Shown: positions 46,990 to 59,400 of the stretch, one piece after another | Layout: every line of letters starts with the position of its first letter | Numbering within the stretch: position 1 is the first letter of the stretch | Source: Doris montereyensis | Lineage: Eukaryota; Mollusca; Gastropoda; Nudibranchia; Dorididae | NCBI GenBank assembly: GCA_037039925.1 | Contig: JAXRKP010000324.1 | Span: 56,001-120,000, forward strand | Length of the DNA: 64,000 nucleotides | Reading direction: 5' to 3' | The notes under the pieces: generated by a model | Seen by the model: only the letters and a program-made list of their open reading frames with translations | Databases searched by the model: none | Told to the model about the DNA's origin: nothing | Position numbers and translations under genes: made by a program

Positions 46990-49119
46990 AATAAACCAAA
47001 TTGCCTAATGCTGAGTTTCCCATTAAACACACCAAATTCCTATTTGAGTTTCCATTAAACACTACCAAATTGCCTATTACTGAGTTTCCCTTATGTCCAA
47101 ATTGCATTCTATTACTGAGTTTCCATTAAACATACCAAATTGCCTATTACTGAGTTTCCATTAAACACACCAAATTGCCTAATGCTGAGTTTCCATTAAA
47201 CACACCAAATTGCCTATTCACTGAGTTTGCATTTAAACATACCAAATTGCCTACTGAGTTTCCCATTAAACATACCAAATTTTACTGAGTTTCCATTAAA
47301 CACACCAAATTGCCTATTACTGAGTTTCCATTAAACAAACCAAATTGCCTATTACTATGAGTTTCATATTCAAATTGCCTATTACTGAGTTTCCATTAAA
47401 AAACACACCAAATTGCCTGAAAATTCAGAAATGAGTTTCCATTAAACACGATCTAAATTGCCATTCCATTACTGAGTTTAACCATACCAAATTGCCTATT
47501 ACTGAGTTTCCATTAAACATGACCAAATTGCCTATTACTGAGTTTCCATTAAACATACCAAATTGCCTATTACTGAGTTTCCATTAAACACACCAAATTG
47601 CCTATTACTGAGTTTCCATCTGAATAAACACACCAAATTGCCTATTACTGAGTTTCCATTAAACATGACCAAATTCCATTGTTGAGTTTCCATTAAACAT
47701 ACCAAATTGCCTATTACTGAGTTTCCATTAAACACACCAAATTGCCTATTACTGAGTTTCCATTAAACATACCAAATTGCCTATTACTGAGATTTATCCA
47801 TTAAACACACCAAATTGCCTATTACTGAGTTTCCATTAAACATTACCAAATTGCCTGAATTTTCTGAGTTTCCATCGGCAAAAGAACAGGCAATCTTTAT
47901 TAAATTAAAGCTAAAAGTTCAAAATGACAGAAACTGACACCTGTCAAACAGGCCACATTGTTCAAGTTTCCATTACTTTTTCAGATTGAAGCTCTCTTCC
48001 ATGGTCCCGACATACCAAATTGCCTAAATTACTACAATAGAAACATTGAAATTATTTTCCCTGCGTCAGTGCAGAAACACACTATTAAACTAAAAGTTTA
48101 GAAATTTAAAAAGACCAAATTGCAGGAAGTAAACAAACTAAAGCGGATTGTTCCATTAAACATACAATTTGCCAAGATCTTTCTTTTTCCAGTTAATGGG
48201 AACTTGAATGATTACCAAATTACATAAATTGAGTTTCCATTAAACACACCAAATTGCCTATTACTGAGTTTCCATTAAACTTGCAAATTGCCTATTACTG
48301 AGTTTCTATAATTTTAAACAGAGAAATTGCCTATTACTGAGTTTCCATTAAACAACCAAATTGCCTAATCATCGAATCTGGCATTAAACATACCAAATTG
48401 CCTAATGCTGAGTTTCCATTAAACACACCAAATTGCCTATTATTGTGAGTTTATTACAAGTAAATTGAGCAATAAACTGGTTATTTTCCATTTACCAAAT
48501 TGCAGTTTAAACTGAGTTTACAATCTTCTAAACATTAGAATGCCAAATTGCCTGTTACTGAGTTTCCATTAAACATACCAAATTGCCTATTACTGATTTC
48601 CATTAAACACACCAAATTGCCTATTACTGAGTTTCCATTAAACAACCAAATTGCCTATTACTGAGTTTCCATTAAAAAATGACAAATTGCCTATTACTGA
48701 GTTTCCAAGAAAATACCAAATTGCCTATTACTGAGTTTCCATTGGATGCACCAAATTGCCTATTACTGAGTTTCCATTAAAAGGACCAAATTGCCTATTG
48801 AAACTGAGTTTCCATTAAACACATCAAATTTATTATTACTGAGTTTCCATTAAAGGGTTGGTCCAAAATTGCCTATTACTGAGTTTCCATTAAACACACC
48901 AAATTGCCTATTACTGAGTTTCCATTAAACAAAATAAATTGCCTAATGTTAGCATTTCCATTGGACATACCAAATTGCCTATTACAGTTTCCATTGGACA
49001 TACCAAATTGATAAATCACTGAGTTTCCATTGAATAAACAAATTGCCTATTACTGAGAAACAGTAATTAAATATACTAAATTGCCTATTACTGATTGCCT
49101 ATTACTGAGTTTCCATTAG
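46990..49119. repeat. Minisatellite, 35-bp unit, about 55-60 copies, interlaced with flank sequence
   Basis: The unit is TTTCCATTAAACACACCAAA + TTGCCTATTACTGAG, period 35 bp. Unlike the other arrays it is irregular. Many units are interrupted by short words found in order in the sequence on either side (45.7-46.8 kb and 49.2-50.6 kb). It ends in a G14 run at 49121-49134. It lies upstream of the first CAP-Gly exon found. Confidence 0.9.
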
Positions 49120-49120
49120 T

Positions 49121-49134
49121 GGGGGGGGGGGGGG
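49121..49134. repeat. G14 homopolymer
   Basis: Uninterrupted G run at the edge of the 35-bp array, a common spot for consensus errors. Confidence 0.95.
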
Positions 49135-49144
49135 CATCTGGACT

Positions 49145-49210
49145 GACGAGTTTGGGACCAAAAGGTTGATTTTCTGTTTTTTGCATATTGGCAAACCGAT
49201 ACAGGCAAAA
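49145..49210 (+). repeat. Fragment of the dispersed repeat (copy C)
   Basis: ACGAGTTTGGGACCAAAAGG and TTTTCTGTTTTTTGCATATT match the first 60 or so bases of copy B at 49585 and the reverse of 35210-35262. Only this edge is present. Confidence 0.55.
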
Positions 49211-49574
49211 CCCCAGCTGAAAGTTCAAAATGACAGAAACTGACACCTGTCAATACAGGCTCACATTGTTCAAGCCAACAAAAACCGACAAATGACACAC
49301 CTCTTTTATTGTTAGTTTTAATTGGTCACATAAATAATGCTTTTGTTTTAAATTTACAATAGAATACAAGATTAAAGGTCTGGGCAGCTTCATGTAACTA
49401 ACTGAGGGTAGTGGCGCGAAATTTAGAGACCGATCCGCATTCTTTTGTGAACATCAGTTGGCAGGAAGTCAGAAATAATTTAAACAAACTGGCACAGCGG
49501 AGAGGAAGTTGAACATACAAAGCAAGATGGCCGCCATTTGATGGGAATAATCATGGAAATGATTAAGGAGGGGT

Positions 49575-50215
49575 ACATAAATTGGCGAGCTTGGGACCAA
49601 AGTATCGACTTTCTGTTTCTTGCATATTTGGGTAGAACGATCATTTATCTATAATTTTATGACAGAGAAATGTTCATCGGATGTATACGTTTTTTGTTAC
49701 AACCTGTGTAATGTGGCAGCTAATCATCGAATCTGGCAACATGGTATTCGGCTCTCGTCGATTTGGCCGTGTGACTGAGGAAAGTGTTGCCAGTTCGGTG
49801 TGTTTGTATATCCATTTTAGCAAGTATAGGATTAGAGCAATAAACTGGTTATTTTGACTTCTGTTTTCACAACAGTGCAGTTTAAACCTGGGTTTACAAT
49901 CTTCTTTACATTAGAATGCCAAAGACTGTTGAAAGAGTAAGGGGCTGCTACAACAAGGGCATGGTTCTGAATTTTCTTTGTGTTATTTCCTTTGATTTCT
50001 TTATTTCCATTTTTCTCACACTAATTTTCTATCTCCTCCGTCATTTACAGACCAATTTGTAAAATATTTGCACACATGTTCCTCTTTGTCAATAATAATA
50101 AAATGACATCAGGTTTTATTAATATCAACTTTTGAAGAAAATATTATTTTTTATGATAAACATGCCATTTTTGCATAGTATTATGCACCATTTTATGTTA
50201 TTTTAAAAATTCATA
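49575..50215 (+). repeat. Dispersed repeat, copy B
   Basis: Collinear with the reverse complement of 34480-35265. It starts ATTGGCGAGCTTGGGACCAA, passes GATCATTTATCTATAATTTT and CAATCTTCTTTACATTAGAA, and ends near ATGTTATTTTAAAAATTC. No gene inside. Confidence 0.75.
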
Positions 50216-50630
50216 AAGCCTCTGTGTGAAAAGGACTTGAAAATCCCCTAATGTGTGAAACTAGTTGACTCTATTTAATCCTCATATTTATTCAGTATCC
50301 TTGAAATAGGAAATGGAGGGTTGGTCTCAAAACCTCTATCGCTGGGCAGGTGAGGTTATCAGTATTTTCGCAATACATGGTAATTTCAAAGCACATAAAA
50401 ATATTCAAAAACAAAATAAACATGTTAAATAGCATATGTATATGTGGATCTATAATAGATTTTTAAGACTATGTACATTTCACACGACTCGATTGATAAA
50501 TCACTGGTATATTGACTCAGTGAAATGTTTGAAATTTAAATAATTTTTCCTGCGAAACAGTAATAGGGTGGGATTTGAGTGCCTACTATCATGTCATCAT
50601 GAAGATGCTCCTACTCATATCGATGTCTTC
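50216..50630. other. Non-coding stretch
   Basis: AT-rich, with no recognised gene or element. Confidence 0.35.
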
Positions 50631-50659
50631 TAGTAGTAGTGGTGGTGGTGGTGGTAGTG

Positions 50660-50696
<37 letters not shown>

Positions 50697-50712
50697 AGTA
50701 GTAGTAGTAGTA

Positions 50713-50764
<52 letters not shown>

Positions 50765-50765
50765 A
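50631..50765. repeat. (TAG/GTG)n trinucleotide microsatellite
   Basis: AGTAGTAGTGGTGGTGGTGG, then long (AGT)n interrupted by AGAGTAG and AGAAGTAG. Frames give poly-Ser, poly-Val or poly-Leu/Tyr and are not genes. Confidence 0.97.
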
Positions 50766-50849
50766 GACTGGCTTTGGTCTTGCGGCCTTTTAATGTCTCC
50801 CTCGTTGTTTGTCAATTTTGTTTTGGTCTGTTTGCATGCCTATCATATG

Positions 50850-51345
50850 ACATAACATATTATATTTAATCTATATTAAAGAAAATGTCTTTCAGTTTAG
50901 GATCTTCATCTAATAGTTTTTTTAAGCCCTGTCTAATTCTGGTGCATAGTTGGTGCCAGTAGGTAGTGCATTCCAAAATTTAGAGATTCTGAAAAGCAAA
51001 ACTACATTTGCGTTTATTCGGCAAGTTTGTGTCTGATTAAAATATTTCCTTCAACGTTTTAGTACAATCAATTTTTGAAAATTTAAAAGAGCATGCATAT
51101 TAATGTCATTATAATCATGGAATATTTTATAAAGTTAGATAGGTCTCCTCTGATCACCTTCCTTTGAATGAGTGTAATTGTAGATAATGTAACCTTTCTG
51201 TATAGGTCTAGTTTCTGCGTTCTTTAAGTATTTAGTGGCTCTTGACATAGTTTTGCAAATTTTCTGTAATTTTTTATTGTCTCTTGAGATGAGGACTCCA
51301 AATTATGTTAGCATATTCTAGATGGGGCCTAACAAATGCTATAAA
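50850..51345 (-). mobile_element. Decayed CR1/Jockey-type LINE fragment (C-terminal RT region)
   Basis: The minus-strand translation shows RPHLEYANIIWSPHLKRQ at about 51278-51335, the hallmark LVRPHLEYA..VWSPHLK block of CR1/Jockey-type elements. Remnants of the following blocks are visible in broken frames (TERLHYLQLHSFKGR; SEETYLTL in place of RRGDLIETYKIL), then an FxxxR..WNSLP-like part near 50960-51010. Many stops mark an old copy, unrelated to the two 3 kb LINEs. Confidence 0.7.
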
Positions 51346-51654
51346 ACGTAATAAATGAAGGGGTCAGTTCAATTGTGTACTTATATCCATTTTAGCAACA
51401 AACGAGACAGAGAAATAATCTTAGGGAATAAATGTAAATCATGCTTCTTGAAAAGTATGAAAATGACATAATGAAAATACCGGTCCATCACATTTACAAC
51501 CATTTGAAACTTGAAAGTCGCAAAGCCATCAGTGCCAAAGTCCATGGTTTCTTGCATTTTTCTCTAAATGATGTAGTTGTGACTTAGACACACTATTGAA
51601 ATGACCTTCAAATGTTTCCTGTACAAAAAGGTCAAAGGTCTTCTGACTCCTGCT
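51346..51654. other. Non-coding stretch
   Basis: No recognised element between the CR1-like remnant and the next minisatellite. Confidence 0.4.
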
Positions 51655-54600
51655 ACAGCTCATCTCATCTTCCCGTACATTTGAAATAGTTGACATAGTT
51701 CATCCCATCTTCCCCTACATTTGAAATAGTTGAAATAGTTTATCCCATCTTCCCGTACATTTGAAATAGTTGACACAGTTATCCCACATAGTTTGAAATA
51801 GTTGACATAGTTCCCATCTTCCCATACATTTGAAATAGTTGACATAGTTCATCCCATTTTCCTGTACATTTGAAATAGTTGACATAGTTCATCCCATCTT
51901 CCTTGACGTTTGAAATAGTTGACATAGTTCATCCCATCTTCCCATACATTTGAAATAGTTGACATAGTTCATCCCATCTTCCTACCCCTGGCACAGTTTG
52001 AAATAGTTGACATAGTTCATCCCATCTTCCCATACGTTTGAAATAGTTGACATAGTTCATCCCATCTTCCAGTTACCTCCCCCTGGCACAGTTTGAAATA
52101 GTTGACATAGTTCATCCCAGTACCCCTGGCACAGTTTGAAATAGTTGACATAGTTCATCCCATCTTCCCATACCCCTGGCACAGTTTGAAATAGTTGACA
52201 TAGTTCATCCCATCTTCCCGTATGGCACAGTTTGAAATAGTTGACATAGTTTATCCCATCTTCCCGTACGTTTGAAATAGTTGACATAGTTTATCCCATC
52301 TTCCGTATCCCCTACAGTTTGAAATAGTTGACACAGTTTATCCCATCTTCCCGTACCCCTGGCACAGTTTGAAATAGTTGACATAGTTCATCCCATCTTC
52401 CCGTACGTTTTTGAAATAGTTGACATAGTTTATCCCATCTTCCCGTACGTTTGAAATAGTTGACACAGTTCATCCCATCTTTCCGTACATTTGAAATAGT
52501 TGACACAGTTCATCCCATCTTCCCATACCCCTGTGACACGTTTGAAATAGTTGACATAGTTCATCCCATCTTCCCATACATTTGAAATAGTTGACATAGT
52601 TCATCCCATCTTCCCATACCCCTGAACAGTTTGAAATAGTTGACATAGTTCATCCCATCTTCCCATACCCCTGGCACAGTTTTTGACATAATCCCAGTTG
52701 ACAGTTTGAAATAGTTGACACAGTTCATCCCATCTTCCCGTATGTTTGAAATAGTTGACATAGTTCATCCCATCTTCCACAGTTTGAAATAGTTGACATA
52801 GTTCATCCCATCTTCCCGTACAGTTTGAAATAGTTGACATAGTTCATCCCATCTTCCCGCACAGTTTGAAATAGTTGACATAGTTCATCCCATCTTCCCA
52901 TACCCCTGGCACAGTTTGAAATAGTTGACATAGTTCATCCCATCTTCCCGTACATTTGAAATAGTTGACATAGTTTATCCCATCTTCCCATACCCCTGTC
53001 ACAGTTTGAAATAGTTGACACAGTTCATCCCATCTTCCCATTTGAAATAGTTGACATAGTTCATCCCACCCCTGACACAGTTTGAAATAGTTGACATAGT
53101 TCATCCATCATCTTCCCTGTCACAGTTTGAAATAGTTGACATAGTTTATCCCATCTTCCCGCACAGTTTGAAATAGTTGACATAGTTCATCCCATCTTCC
53201 CATACATTTGAAATAGTTGACACAGTTCATCCCATCTTCCCATACGTTTGAAATAGTTGACATAGTTCATCCCATCTTCCCATCACATTTGAAATAGTTG
53301 ACATAGTTCATCCCATCTTCCCGTATCCCTGACACAGTTTGAAATAGTTGACATAGTTCATCCCATCTTCCCATACCCCCTGGCACAGTTTGAAATAGTT
53401 GACATAGTTCATCCCATCTTCCCGTACCCCTGGCACAGTTTGAAATAGTTGACATAGTTCATCCCATCTTCCCATACCCCTGGCACAGTTTGAAATAGTT
53501 GACATAGTTCATCCCATCTTCCCATACATTTGACACAGTTTGAAATAGTTGACATAGTTCATCCCATCTTCCTGACACATACATTTGAAATAGTTGACAT
53601 AGTTCATCCCATCTTCCCATACCCCTGACACAGTTTGAAATAGTTGACATAGTTCATCCCATCTTCCCGTACCCCTGGCACAGTTTGAAATAGTTGACAT
53701 AGTTCATCCCATCTTCCCATACCCCTGACACAGTTTGAAATAGTTGACATAGTTCATCATCCCATACGTTTGAAATAGTTGACATAGTTCATCCCATCTT
53801 CCCATACCCCTGACACAGTTTGAAATAGTTGACATAGTTCATCCCATCTTCCCATACAGTTTGAAATAGTTGACATAGTTCATCCCATCTTCCCACCCCT
53901 GGCACAGTTTGAAATAGTTGACATAGTTCATCCCATCTTCCCCGCACCCCTGACACAGTTTGAAATAGTTGACATAGTTCATCCCATCTTCCCGTACAGT
54001 TTGAAATAGTTGACATAGTTCATCCCATCTTCCCACAGTTTGAAATAGTTGACATAGTTCATCCCATCTTCCCTTCCCATACAGTTTGAAATAGTTGACA
54101 TAGTTCATCCCATCTTCCCGTACCCCTGACACAGTTTGAAATAGTTGACATAGTTCATCCCATCTTCCCATACCCCTGACACAGTTTGAAATAGTTGACA
54201 TAGTTCATCCCATCTTCCATAGTTCATCCCACCCCTGTCACAGTTTGAAATAGTTGACATAGTTCATCCCATCTTCCCGTACCCCTGGCACAGTTTGAAA
54301 TAGTTGACATAGTTCATCCCATCTTCCCGTACCCCTGGCACAGTTTTGAAATAGTTGACATAGTTCATCCCATCTTCCCATACCCCTGTCACAGTTTGAA
54401 ATAGTTGACATAGTTCATCCCATCTTCCCATACCCCTGTTGACACAGTTTGAAATAGTTGACATAGTTCATCCCATCTTCCCATACCCTGGCACAGTTTG
54501 AAATAGTTGACATAGTTCATCCCATCTTCCCATACCCCTCTCACAGTTTGAAATAGTTGACATAGTTCATCCCATCTTCCCATACCCCTGGCACAGTTTG

Positions 54601-56299
54601 AAATAGTTGACATAGTTCATCCCATCTTCCGTACCCCTGGCACAGTTTGAAATAGTTGACATAGTTCATCCCATCTTCCCGTACCCCCTCTCACAGTTTG
54701 AAATAGTTGACATAGTTCATCCCATCTTCCCGTACCCCTAGGCACAGTTTGAAATAGTTGACATAGTTCATCCCATCTTGTCACAGTTTGAAATAGTTGA
54801 CATAGTTCATCCCATCTTCCCGTCACGTTTGAAATAGTTGACATAGTTCATCCCATCTTCCCGTACCCCTGGCACAGTTTGAAATAGTTGACATAGTTCA
54901 TCCCATCTTCCCGTACGTTTGAAATAGTTGACATAGTTCATCCCATCTTCCGTCACAGTTTGAAATAGTTGACATAGTTCATCCCATCTTCCCGTACCCT
55001 GGCACAGTTTGAAATAGTTGACATAGTTCATCCCATCTTCCAGTTTGAAATAGTTGTATAGTTCATCCCATCTTGCACAGTTTGAAATAGTTGACATCCC
55101 ATCTTCCCGTATCCCAGTTTTCCCACAGTTTGAAATAGTTGACATAGTTCATCCCATCTTCCCGCACCCCTGACATAGTCACAGTTTGAAATAGTTGACA
55201 TAGTTCATCCCATCTTCTTCCCTGTCACAGTTTGAAATAGTTGACATAGTTCATCCCATCTTCCCATACCCCTGACACAGTTTGAAATAGTTGACATAGT
55301 TCATCCCATCTTCCCATACCCCTGTCACAGTTTGAAATAGTTGACATAGTTCATCCCATCTTCCCCATACCCCTGTCACAGTTTGAAATAGTTGACATAG
55401 TTCATCCCATCTTCCCATACCCCTGTCACAGTTTGAAATAGTTGACATAGTTCATCCCATCTTCCCATACCCCTGACACAGTTTGAAATAGTTGACATAG
55501 TTCATCCCATCTTCCCATACCCCTGGCACAGTTTGAAATAGTTGACATAGTTCATCCCATCTTCCCATACCCCTGACACAGTTTGAAATAGTTGACATAG
55601 TTCATCCCATCTTCCCATACCCCTGACACAGTTTGAAATAGTTGACATAGTTCATCCCATCTTCCCGTACCCCTGGCACAGTTTGAAATAGTTGACATAG
55701 TTCATCCCATACGTTTGAAATAGTTGAAATAGTTCATCCCATCTTTCCCGTACGTTTGAAATAGTTGAAATAGTTCATCCCATCTTCCCGCACAGTTTTG
55801 AAATAGTTGACATAGTTCATCCCATCTTCCGTACCCTGGCACAGTTTGAAATAGTTGACATAGTTCATCCCATCTTCCCGTTTGAAATACCCCTGGCACA
55901 GTTTGAAATAGTTGACAGTTCATCCCATCTTCCCGCACCCCTGGCACAGTTTGAAATAGTTGACATAGTTCATCCCATCTTCCCGCACTCCTGGCACAGT
56001 TTGAAATAGTTGACACATTCATCCCATCCTGGCACATTTTGAAATAGTTGACATAGTTCATCCCATCTTCCCGTACGTTTGAAATAGTTGACATAGTTCA
56101 TCCCATCTTCCCATACCCCTGGCACAGTTTGAAATAGTTGACATAGTTCATCCCATCTTCCCGTTCATCCCATCTTCCCATACCCTCACAGTTTGAAATA
56201 GTTGACATAGTTCATCCCATCTTCCCGTACCCCTGGCACAGTTTGAAATAGTTGACATAGTTCATCCCATCTTCCCGTACGTTTGAAATAGTTGACATA
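51655..56299. repeat. Minisatellite, alternating 40- and 50-bp units, about 95-100 copies
   Basis: The core is TTTGAAATAGTTGACATAGT + TCATCCCATCTTCCCGTAC. Long units add CCCTGGCACAG (or GACACAG, GTCACAG), giving 50 bp (54241 to 54291). Short units lack it, giving 40 bp. Short units dominate the left fifth and long ones the rest, with mixing around 52300-53300. Minus-strand frames repeat GRWDELCQLFQTV and NYVNYFKLCQGYGKMG but only as fragments of 60-130 codons. Confidence 0.97.
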
Positions 56300-56403
56300 T
56301 AACCTAAATGAGACAGATATTACTATGTTAGTGAGGATAGTAAGCTCCCATTTTTCACTCATCCAAAGAGAGGTATGTTATACATGTAAAGTGTACTCAA
56401 CAA

Positions 56404-56415
56404 ATGCCTATACAT
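56404..56415. repeat. Target-site duplication, left copy (LINE copy 2)
   Basis: ATGCCTATACAT, identical to 59662-59673. Confidence 0.9.
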
Positions 56416-59400
56416 CTTTCTTTCTTTCTTTTTTAGTTCCCATTCTACCTTTCGGTGTATGGGTTCAGATGCCCGAGATGATCTTTCTCCAGGATGCCCT
56501 GTCCTGGCATTTTCTGTTTCCTCCCAAAATTAAATTTTATTCTTCAGTGCTCCCATTTTTCACTCATCCAAATATAATGTTAAATTTTATTCTTCTCTCT
56601 TTTATATATCCTTCCCACTTTCTCTGAGGTTCTGGCTTTTGGTCTTTTACCTTGGGTTTTAGCACTGTAAAGCGATTTAGCTATTCTATTGTCATTCACT
56701 CTGTTTACATGCCCAAACCATCTCAATTGACTTATTTATATCTTAGTTTTTATGCCATCTGCTTTGGTTTGATCTCTTATTGTTGTGTTTCTAATTTTGT
56801 CTCTTTTAGTTTTCCCTACTACTCTTCTTAGATATTTCATTTCCGCTGCTTGTACTCTACTGTATTCTCTACTGTCTAAAGTCCAGGTTTCACTGCCATA
56901 GAGGAGAATAGGACAATAAACTGTGTTGTATACTGCCATTTTGGTTTTTGTTGACAATTAATCTTGTTTACTTATAAATGCCTTTCCCAGATTGTTATAT
57001 ATTGCACTTGCCTTTTTGATTCTCTGGCTGATTTCTTGTCTTAGTTTTCCCTCAGAGTTAATCATTACTCCAAGGTAATTGTAGCTGTGAACTTGTTCTA
57101 AATTCTCCCTAACCAATTTAAGATTTTGTGTTTTAGTTTCTTTAGTTACTAGCATTGTTTTGGTTTTCTTTGCATTTACTCTCATTCCTCTTTTATTTAG
57201 TTCATTGTTCATAATGTCGGTATTCGACTGAAGGTCACTTCCTGATTTTCCAAACAGAACTAAATCATCGGCCGATGAAAGCATTGATACATTTACTGGT
57301 TTCAGCTTCCACATACCTACATTCATTTTTTCTTCCTTTTTGAGGATGCTTTTGTAACTGAATCCATAAATGTGATAAACAAAAGAGGACTTAGGTCACA
57401 ACCCTGTCTCACCCCAATATCTACATCAAATTCTGCAGATATGATTCCAGCTATTCTCACTGCACATGTTGGTTTATTGTAAAAGCTTTAAATGGCTCTA
57501 TTAAATTTTGCTCTACATTGTGTTCTTTTACGGAATGTCATAGTTCGTCCCTCCTCACAATGTTAAATGCTTTTTCTAAGTCTATAAAACACAGGTGCAA
57601 ATCAATATTTCTCTCAAGGAATTTTTCTATTATTTGTCTAATTGTAAATATGTGGTCTTGTACACTTCTTCTGGTCTAAATTCACTCTGATGTTCTTCAA
57701 TCTGATCCTCTACTCTTTTCCAGTATCCTGGCATACATTTTTCCTGGTACGCTAAGTAGTGATATCCCTCTATATGTATTGGTACTACCGTTCCCTTTTT
57801 CCAGTCGTCTGGCACCTGTTTGGACTTCCATGCTTGTTGGCATATTGCATGTAGTAGTTTGTCTGCCTCGCTCCCTTGGTTTTTAATCATTTGTGGATAA
57901 ACTTAATCTGCTCATGGGGCTTTTCCTAATTTCACTTTTCTTATAGCTGTTTGAAATTCTTCCATTGATATATCTACATCTTCAGCTGTCTCCTCTGCAT
58001 TACTTGTTACTCTTACTAATTGATCTTTACTCCTTGTTTTATATGTTCAGGTTATGTAATTGTTGAAAAGACTTTCTCCACGCTTCCATGATTTCGCTGC
58101 CTTTCTTTCATTATTTCTCCTTTGGCGTTCCTGATTTGTCGTATTGGGCACGCTTTGGTCTTTCTCAGGCTCTTCATTGCTCCCCAGAACAGCTTTTGAT
58201 TTCCTTGATATTTTTCTTGAAGTCTTCATCCAAACTCTTCCCACTGTTTCTGTCTTGCTTTCCTCACTTCCTCTTTGGCGATTTATCTTTTATTAACGTA
58301 ATCTATCCTATCCTCTGGTCTCTTTGTTTGCAAGTACTTCTTCCAGGCATCCTTCTTTTCTTTGATCTTAGCTTTGACATTCTCATTCCACCATGCTGTT
58401 CTTTTCCCATCTCCTTTAATTTGTTTCCTACCACAGACCTCTTCAGTACAACTGAGCAGTGTTTCTTTATACATTTGCGACTTTTCTTCTATTGTGCTAT
58501 CATTCAGATTCCATCTGCCTTTCACTGATAAATCTTTTTATCCTAGATTGGTATATCTCTTTTACTATTGGTTTATTTAGTTCCTCTATTTTGAGTTTAG
58601 TAGCTTTCTTCTCTTTCCTTTTCTGTTTGTTTTCTTCAGTCAGTAATCTTATTTTGGCAATCACTAGATGATGATCACTACATATTTCTGTTCCTCTGTT
58701 TACTCTAGCATCCAATGTACTGTACAAAAGGGATCTGCTAACTATTATGTAGTCTATCATTGACTTTTCACACCTGTCTTCATTTTCTTGTATATTTGTG
58801 GATATCTTTATGAGGAAAAAAGGTGTTGGCTATTTTCAAGTTATTCTTTAGGCAAAAATGTATTAGTCTCTCTCCATTTGGAGAAGTTGTTGTCTCGTCT
58901 TCTTCACCTATTACTCCTCCTGATGTTTCTATATTGTTGCCTACTCTAGCATTTAAATCTCCTAAAACCATTAGTTCGTGTTAGTGCTTAAGATTCTATG
59001 CAGCTATTTGTAAATCGTTTTCGAAGGTATTCTTTTCTTCTATAGTGGCGTCTTCGTTTGGTCCATAAGCTATTAATAATTTAATTTTTCTTCCTTTTGG
59101 TTTAATATTTACCTCTAACAACCGTGGCCTATAAATTTCCAGCTTTCTAGTAGTTTTTCATGCCTTTTATGTACTAGAGTCCTACTCCTGCTCTAGCTCT
59201 ATCTTTGACATCTACTCCTGAGAAGATTAAAATATTATTTGGTCCTACATTTTCTGTTCCTTGTCCTTTTTCTTTGTTTCTGTAATAGCCAAAATGTCTA
59301 CTTTGAATTTTTCCATTTCTTCAACTAATTCTAACTCTTTTCCATATATTGCCCTAACATTCCATGTTCCAAAAATCACAGTCCGTGTTCGTTTCCATTT

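Noticed and set aside
51655..56299. Many minus-strand frames repeating GRWDELCQLFQTV
   Set aside because: The frame changes at almost every unit because units are 40 or 50 bp, so no continuous protein exists.
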